Source of the DNA: Collybiopsis luxurians FD-317 M1
Taxonomy: Eukaryota; Basidiomycota; Agaricomycetes; Agaricales; Omphalotaceae
DNA: 64,000 nucleotides
Reading direction: 5' to 3'
Assembly: GCA_000827265.1 (NCBI GenBank)
Contig: KN834834.1
Span: forward strand, 1 to 64,000
Of this stretch, positions 57,342 to 64,000 are shown piece after piece. Position numbers and translations under genes: made by a program. The stretch's first letter is position 1. Every line of letters starts with the position of its first letter. The notes beneath the pieces were generated by a model. It made no database searches and had not been told where the DNA came from. It saw nothing but the letters and a program-made list of their open reading frames with translations.

Positions 57342-59211
57342 TTGCTTCGCCATGTTCCTCCATCCGGCAGACCCGACCACTCTTCGAAACATGTTAAATG
57401 TATCCGCGCAGCTTTATCGTTCATCTCTGCTGGACTGGTCACCGCAGATGTGGATGGACGTAAGCGGATGGCCCACTCGCTTAGACAAAACTGGTCCACA
57501 GTTTATCCATGGATTCGAAGCTTCACATCTTCTTTAACCTTCCAACCAGCGGGAAATCTAGGATCAATCAGTGAAAGTCGCCGAGACTTTCTAGTATCCT
57601 TCGTTCTCCCAGATTTTTTCCTCTGTCCGTTTATGACTGGGCGCTATCAGAATGATCCTCAATGCTCTGAATGTATCGAACTCCTCGACGAGAATTCCGA
57701 CACCTTTTTACTTCTATGCTGTCTTTGGGCTACTTCATTGCAACAGCTGCATGCGATCGGATTCGGGAGTTTGGCAGGAATCATGACTTATCACTACCTC
57801 CAAGCAATGCAATACCCGCTCAGAATTCGTGCTCGAGCTCTTGACTTTGAACGTCAATTTATCTGCTCTCTCGATCCCTATGCTGACATTATTGTCTCGT
57901 CTACCATGTCATCCATCCGCAAGGAGATGAAAAAGGCCAAATCTAGATTTGATATCGTCGATACTATGAGCCTTGACTTCTGCTTTATCTTCATAGATCA
58001 CTCCGTACGTTTCTCATCGATAATAGCTGAAGCCCTGCTATCGCACTCGATTGTTCACTTCCTAACCGTTTGCCTTCACTCCCTCACCCATGCTGCTCAA
58101 GCTGAGAAGGACCTGCTCTCTGCCTCCGAGGCGAGTGGCATAAACACTTCGGATCCACTCGTCAGGGAGCATGGGCTTCGGCTGGCGAACTGCATGATAC
58201 AGTGTATTCGTAACCTCGACTGGGCATGCAGTGAGGGAGGGTGGAAGTGTACAAAGAAAGTCCTTCGCTTTAATGGTCTCAAGTCTACGCTTCATGCCGG
58301 GCAGCTACTTCCACCCGCTCTTGAGCCCATGCAACAGTATGTCAACTCATATCTCCGCGCCATTGGGAAGAACTTGGTGTATCACCAAGCCCTGGGACAA
58401 TTTCGAAAGAGTATAGCCAGACTTGACGGACAAGAGATACCTTCATCTCTAAAGAAAACGTGGTACGATGTTCAAAAACAAGGGAAACAATTGGACAATT
58501 ATTACCGAGTGATCAAGGCACATCTTCCACCTATGTGTTCGCGAAAGGATCAGGTATGCTCTTGAGGTCTAGATTAATTGATATTCTGATGACTCTTCTT
58601 TGCCTAGTGTCTTAGACAAGCTTTTCCAGGGGAACTGTTCCGTATCTGCTCACAATGTCGAGTGGCATCTTACTGCTCAATCGGGTGCCAAAAGGCAGAC
58701 TGGCCGGCACATTCAATCAATTGTAAGAAAACCAAACAAAGGCTTGGATGTAAGTTGCCCCTTTCTAAATAGCATGTCACTCTGACATACATTTTCAGAG
58801 GGTGCCCATGCAGATCCCTCCGATTTTGACTTGACATGCTTGAAGCTGATAACTCAAACGGTTATTGAGGAACACCTGGCTGAGCTGATGAACATGTGGG
58901 TGCACACAATTTCCACTTACAGCGACAATGATCCCCTTTCAAATCCATTAATGATTTTGGATTTTTGCGATTATCCTGTGAGTTATTCAATCAAATCAAT
59001 GGAGGAAGGACGTATGTTGGTGGATGGAGAATTCTTCTTCATCACTCAGTTAGAACAGAATGATATCAGAATTGACCCTGTCACCATGGAAGTTTTCCAG
59101 TTTAAGTACTTGGCGATCTTTCCTCAGTGTGGAAAGTTTCGTTATATATATAACACCCACTTCACTGGTCCATCGATGATCAGATTTTTCTGGGAAGAAT
59201 GGGAGAGTTGA
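57342..59211 (+). CDS. MYND-type zinc finger protein, 5' end unclear, possible nonsense junction
   Basis: A long alpha-helical N-terminal region (57342-58554, about 400 residues, with LTHAAQAEKDLLSASEAS and IVYHQALGQFRKS-like helices) is followed by a canonical MYND finger: LFRICSQCRVASYCSIGCQK, then ADWPAHSINC, in the exon 58608-58749. Large basidiomycete MYND proteins have this order. The C-terminal exon (from 58801) encodes EEHLAELMNMWVHTIST to the stop at 59209-59211. Problems: the segment opens after a CAG acceptor with TTG, so no start codon is found. Joining donor 58750 to acceptor 58798 also reads TAG at the junction, while the acceptor at 58800 breaks phase. The gene may be decayed, or an exon has been missed. 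Confidence 0.65.
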
Positions 59212-60145
59212 TGTTGGAGAGCTCTTTGTAATCTCATGGAGTCGTACATGACTTGTAAATTTCTGCTATATTGCTTCAATGTAATGAATCATAATCAAGA
59301 TTCAAAGAGTGATCATCATTTGCTCTTGATGTAACAATGTGAATTGCGATAAATTACCTGTGTTTGACTTGGGTACACCTTTAAGATGTAACTTTTTTAC
59401 TACTATAAATAACCAAACAAACTATAGTACTACCGCTGGTCAGGATAGTCATCATCTCAACAAATAATTCATTTCATGCAACTGAATAGTTCAAAAATCC
59501 CAAAATTAGTTCTAGAATTGCATGCAGGACATGAAGATGTGTTTATTGATTTTCTAAAATTAAAATGAATCATGAATTGAATGTGATTTAAATTATGCTT
59601 CAGTCCATTTCTCCTTGGTTCATTTTTCGGTTCAGTTCAGTTCAGTCCACACTCCACTGGCGGTTTATTAAATTGGACCTTCAAACTCCACTGGCTGTCT
59701 ATGAGGGCATGAGTCGCCTGACTCAGAATTTCTGGCCAGTGCTATTTGAGCCAGGCCCCAGCCGGCACATCACTAGCTAACAGTCATTCATTGAGTTTGG
59801 AAGTCTGACAGTTGATTCGATCTACTTGCAGGATAAGGCATTTAGGAAATTTCACTTTATTCCAGACTCATGATATAACCCCAGGCATATGCCTGAGTGT
59901 CTTTCCTCATTTTAGTAATGGTAGATACATTCACAACAATGGGTTCTAGAATTGAGGAAAATTTGACTCATTTGACAGCTTCTTACCTCAGCAAAATAGT
60001 TATGCTGAATCCATAAACATAACTAGAGGCATCCATCTGTGATATTGTCATTCTCGTAGTAGTCAATATTTAGGATGAATGTCATACAGTCAAAAGAAAG
60101 TCTTTAATTGAAATCCACTCTACAATTTTTTGCAAATTTTGCAAA
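59212..60145. other. AT-rich convergent spacer
   Basis: No gene. A short GGTTCAGTTCAGTTCAGTCC tandem occurs at about 59629-59648. Confidence 0.4.
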
Positions 60146-61401
60146 TTAAACTGATAGGAACATTTCTCCTGATTTTGCCTCTTCTGAGTGAGTCGTTTGT
60201 GTAATCTCTACAACCATGCCCTCCCCAGTAGTAGGCGGGCCACCATTTCTACCTGGAATATTCATAACAAATGGAATACTATTTTGCTGTGTTGGTATGA
60301 TATGGGCTCCCATTGTACAAGTTGGATCATGCTTAAGGACCGTATTCCGGTAAACATAGCATGCCATGATATTGGTGAGCATCACATTTGGTACGTTGGA
60401 AGCAATCTGATATGCTGCGTTGACTGGAGCATACATTAAACAAATTGTTACAAGATTTGCAACAACTGTGATCCTAAAGAAGCCAAAAAAATTAAAAAAA
60501 TATCTAAATCAATTACAGGGCTGAAGGGAGAAGAGGAGCAGGAGAGTAAACCGTACAGGTAGTATTTTTGGCTATCTCGAAACATTGCCTTGGAGAATTC
60601 GGGCAAATTATTCCCTAATAGACGCTCCTGCAAGCTGCGGGCCTCGGCAAAACTATGGGACATCAGCTTGTATGACACCGCTAGAAAGATCACGGTGTCA
60701 TAGATAGTAGGAACAATCACAATTGCACCAACAAAGGGCATGATCCTTGTGGTTACGCAATATGATGTAGACTGGACATTAGTAGCTAAGGTACCGAAGG
60801 GAGCAACAAGACATGTTCCAAAAACTGCGACCCACAAGAAGGCAAAAAAGCAATCAACCTTCTGTGGCCATGATAAACAGTGCGCGCTCTGAAGAAAAGA
60901 AGCAGACAGGAGCCGGCAACACCAACTGGGTAAAAGCTGTCTATTGTGATGTTTGCAATCTTGCAGTTGCCCACTGGGTACGCTAAAAGTTTGGTCTATA
61001 AATCTATTGCGCGGGTGAAATCAGTTGAATCCCACTAACTTGTAAAAATTGCCCGTCCAAGCACAAAGATCATTGAACCTGCTCTACAATCTCTCTTTAT
61101 TACTTTCGGACACCCTGAGGAAAATAGTCTGGAACTCACCTTGATATCACATACACCATGAGGTAAAGTTTGTTTCTGGAGGTACGGAATAGGTGCCATT
61201 CTGCTGCAAAGTTGGACAGAAGGTCCCAAATGAATATCTAATAGAAGTAGCAATTAAACCTAAGCTTTTAGCTTAGATTAAAGGTGAACATACCCCAGCA
61301 GTTGCTACAGTCATGTAACTATCCACCTGGAATTGTAGAGCAACTGACGGAGGGAGCAGTTGGAAAGGAATGGCAGGACTCGATGCCGCGTTGTTTGACA
61401 T
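60146..61401 (-). CDS. Seven-transmembrane membrane protein (DUF6533-like), paralogue 1
   Basis: Orphan polytopic membrane protein of a family expanded in agaricomycetes; function unknown. Exon 1 is 61294-61401 (MSNNAASSPAIPFQLLPPSV ... DSYMTVATAG). Then IFIWDLLSNFAAEWHLFRTS (the conserved WD-L...E segment), NKLYLMVYVIS, MIFVLGRAIF and FYPVGVAGSCLLLFFRARTV. VFGTCLVAPFGTL begins the next exon, which continues through IVIVPTIYDTVIFLAVSYKL and NNLPEFSKAMFRDSQKYYLY. The last exon has VPNVMLTNIMACYVYRNTVL and a polar cytosolic tail ending at 60146. Sequence and exon borders match the gene at 63.2-64.0 kb, so the two are tandem duplicates. Confidence 0.85.
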
Positions 61402-63205
61402 TGTAACGAAATGATAGTTGAATTATCGTTGACTATCCCCTCATATTTCGTCCTTTTATAGTGTTTACTCAAATAGATTTCAATCTCATCCACACCTGCG
61501 ACCGATATTCTTGATGGTTAAGAATGCGGTATACTTAGTAACAGATGAAGTGCATGTTGCGGTACTGCTTCTGAGATTTGCCTCCAAGTTGATCCTTTTG
61601 AACTGATTTGGCTTCATTGAATGTTCACTAAGAGCATCTTTTGATCTCCGATTTCCCTGTTGATTCAATACCAGTTTTTTTATTTCTTTATATCATTCTG
61701 TACTAGATAGCTTCTGATTCCCATATGAAAAATTGGTATAGTTCAATACATGCGACTGTGAGCTCCATATTAATCAAAAAAGCACAAGCTGCAGTCGATT
61801 CAAGTATGTTGAAGCAACTCTTATAGAGCAACCCTAGTAGTTGGTTTGATTGACAGTTGTCCTTTTGTAACGGAACTGCGCTACTATCGGGTTCAACAGT
61901 TTCTTTGATAGAGAGTTTCATAATAATTAAGGTGAGATTGCGCATCTATCGGATGATTGCTCAGTAATTTTCAAGTAAATGTACACTTTAAATAAATGTA
62001 ATTCGGAGGAAACAAAGATTATTGTTACTATATATTATGTGTGTTCCTGAGTCTATTACTTATATGTAAATCTGAATAGAAAAGGAAAGATTATCATGAA
62101 ATTCTAGTGCGACTCGGAAGAGTAGGACATTTATTGGATTAGGTTGTATGGTGCCTTTCCCAAATCCTGATTTGATTGTGATTGAACGTTGGGCTTTCCC
62201 GGTTGATGGGACATATCTAGAATGAATGCGACACAACAGGTGTATCTACTATTACTAAAAACTGTACCATCTTGGCCGTATCTTGAGGTGTTGCCCGTCA
62301 GAATCACTATAACTGATATGCATCTCGGCTGCGGCCCCATCACGGTATTATGCACTAGACCAGACTCGGAGAGAATGTTCTATCCCCACGGTTTAGCCAG
62401 CTGCAGTTGTCTTCTAACTCCAAATCGTCCCAAAGCAATGACACTAATCTTGAGCGCTGGCACCTGATTCAAAGTCCTCAGCCCACTGAAACCCTCAGTC
62501 GGGCCCGTCGGGCCTGGCCGTTTATAAAGGGCTGGTTTAACAGAGTTAATCAGGTTATTGCATACAGCCATCTGCATGGCATTGCGGACCATTGATGACT
62601 TGAAATCAGTCAAGTTCTACTACTGTATAGTACTCGGAAGCTGGCAATGTTAACAGCTTTGGACATGCCAAAAGTTATTGCATTCGGGTTACTAGCAGTA
62701 TTGCAATGTATGCTGTACATGCAGCATACTATGCAATAGTACATGTAATGTATGCAAATGTACATGCAATACATGCCATGTATGCATCTGGAAAAGAGGT
62801 CCCAAGAAAATTTTGTCTGGTGCCGGTGTTGTTTCATAATATGTTGAAAATGAAAGTCACTGTCGGCGGCTGATCAAAGCTGGGATGAACAATTGAACCC
62901 GGCATAAGCGCCTGCGGTCTAGACCAGCAGGGATGAACATCGACAGCTGATCGAAGGGGTGGATACCAGCTGATGTAAGGGGTATTTGCCTCTAGCACAT
63001 GCACACCTTCTCTGGCGACATTTTATCAAGCCCACTATGCATTGGTGCTCTTAATGTCTACTGTTTTCTTATCTTCGCCAGCGGTTCTCACTTATTGGAT
63101 GAATACGTCATACCAGCCAAACAAGAAAATTGAACAATGAATGAATGGCTAATCACAATATCATACGGACTATATACAAGTCTCCCGTGTTTTGAAATCA
63201 AGCAG
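61402..63205. other. Spacer between the tandem 7TM genes
   Basis: AT-rich, about 1.8 kb, no gene recognised. Contains the ATGTA-rich repeat patch listed separately. Confidence 0.4.
62697..62790. repeat. Degenerate ATGTA/TGCATAC repeat patch
   Basis: About 95 bp made of irregular copies of GTACATGCA, TGTATGCA and ATACATGC, many of them palindromic, so it could fold into several hairpins. No matching array elsewhere in the window. Confidence 0.5.
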
Positions 63206-64000
63206 CTAAGGATCCTCCTGGGTTAGCGGCTTGCCCTTGTCCTCCACGTATGTCACTTGAGTCATCTCTACAATAATGCCATTCACAGCAGCAGAAGTGC
63301 CATTATTCCTGTGTGGAGTACGAATATCTCCAGCTATTGGAATGGTATGTTGTTGTGTGGGTATGACATGGGCAACCATTGTAGAACCTGCGTCGTGCAT
63401 CTTACCGACAACAATTGTGTGCCGGTAAACATAGCATGCCATGATATTGGTGAGCATGACATTTGGCAGGTTTAAAGAAATCTGCTTGGCTGGATTGATT
63501 GGAGCATACATCAAAGAAATTGTTGCAAGATTTGCCAAAACTGTTACCCTAAAACAAGAAAAAAGGAAAAATCTCAAAATTAAATTCAATGCAAATCATT
63601 GAAATGAAACTAAGCCAGGAGAACAAAAAGTGAAATATGAAGAAGGAAGGAAAAACCTACAAATAATATTTCTGACTATCTCGAAACATTGCCCTGGAAA
63701 ATCTCGGCAAATTATTTCCCAAAATGCGCTCCTGCAAGCCGCGAGGCTCAGTCAAGCTATTGGACATCAGCTTGTATGACACTGCTAGAAAGACTACGGT
63801 GTCATGAACAGTAGGAACAATTACTGCTGCGCCGAGGAAAGGCTTGATGGATGTGCTAATGCAATATTGTGTAGGCTCGAGATTACCGCTAACCACTAAA
63901 CCGAAGGGCACAACGAGACATGTTCCTAACACCGCGACCCACAAGAAGGCAAAGAAAACAATGGCATTCTTATGGCTGTGATATACAGCACGAACCCTGA
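63206..64000 (-). CDS. Seven-transmembrane membrane protein (DUF6533-like), paralogue 2, 5' part outside window
   Basis: Partial: the N-terminal exons lie beyond position 64000. The visible exons parallel paralogue 1: VLGTCLVVPFGLV, then AVIVPTVHDTVVFLAVSYKL, NNLPRFSRAMFRDSQKYYL (63657-63944), and the last exon (63206-63550) with LPNVMLTNIMACYVYRHTIV. The tail is longer and diverged (HVIPTQQHTIPIAGD ... VEMTQVTYVEDKG) but keeps the same motifs. Identity is high in the helices and low in the tail, as for an older tandem duplication under membrane-domain constraint. Confidence 0.85.

Noticed and set aside
59629..59648. GTTCA tandem repeat as a satellite
   Set aside because: Only three to four units; too short to call.
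1..64000. CRISPR array or bacterial operon structure
   Set aside because: No regularly spaced repeats; genes are spliced and typical of a basidiomycete.

Overview
The window is a piece of a filamentous basidiomycete nuclear genome, most likely a mushroom-forming agaricomycete. The genes are small and split by many 50-80 nt GT-AG introns. The gene content is also typical: multi-transmembrane proteins of the basidiomycete WD-L motif type, MYND proteins, a plant-type O-methyltransferase, a CYP with the FSFGPANCAGK haem loop and a GtaA-like glutaminase. I found no convincing tRNA, rRNA or CRISPR array. Coding calls were made by joining open segments at GT/AG sites and checking that phases stay in frame; for most genes the exon lengths add up exactly to a multiple of three.

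Layout. 0.5-2.0 kb: a non-autonomous CACTA-type DNA transposon with 432 bp terminal inverted repeats. 2.6-7.4 kb: a DIRS-like retroelement (zinc-knuckle gag-like part, frameshifted RT/RNase H, apparently intact spliced tyrosine recombinase). 8.4-10.5 kb: O-methyltransferase. 11.5-14.1 kb: a small membrane protein and a microbial-type poly(ADP-ribose) glycohydrolase. 15.3-19.2 kb: an intact cytochrome P450 and the collapsed remnant of a tandem copy. 19.3-22.5 kb: a secreted or membrane-anchored glutaminase-like protein. 24.2-25.2 kb: hotdog thioesterase.

26.5-40.4 kb is a housekeeping and secretory block: a Lys/Glu-rich secreted low-complexity protein, an MFS transporter divergent from mitochondrial ribosomal protein mL13, an acidic nuclear-type protein, a DUF6593-like protein, an unresolved spliced locus, and a second secreted low-complexity protein of the same architecture.

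43-54.4 kb is rich in oxidoreductases: SDR, aspartic protease, 7TM protein, aldo-keto reductase and a second SDR. 55-59 kb carries two MYND-finger genes in opposite orientation. 60-64 kb carries two paralogous 7TM genes in tandem, the last cut by the window edge.

The enzymes (OMT, P450, two SDRs, AKR, MFS) are of kinds found in secondary metabolism, but there is no core synthase and they are interleaved with housekeeping genes, so I do not call a biosynthetic cluster. The most unusual structural signal is a set of inferred micro-exons of 7, 8 and 14 nt in three different genes; one of them appears to encode the catalytic lysine of an SDR.
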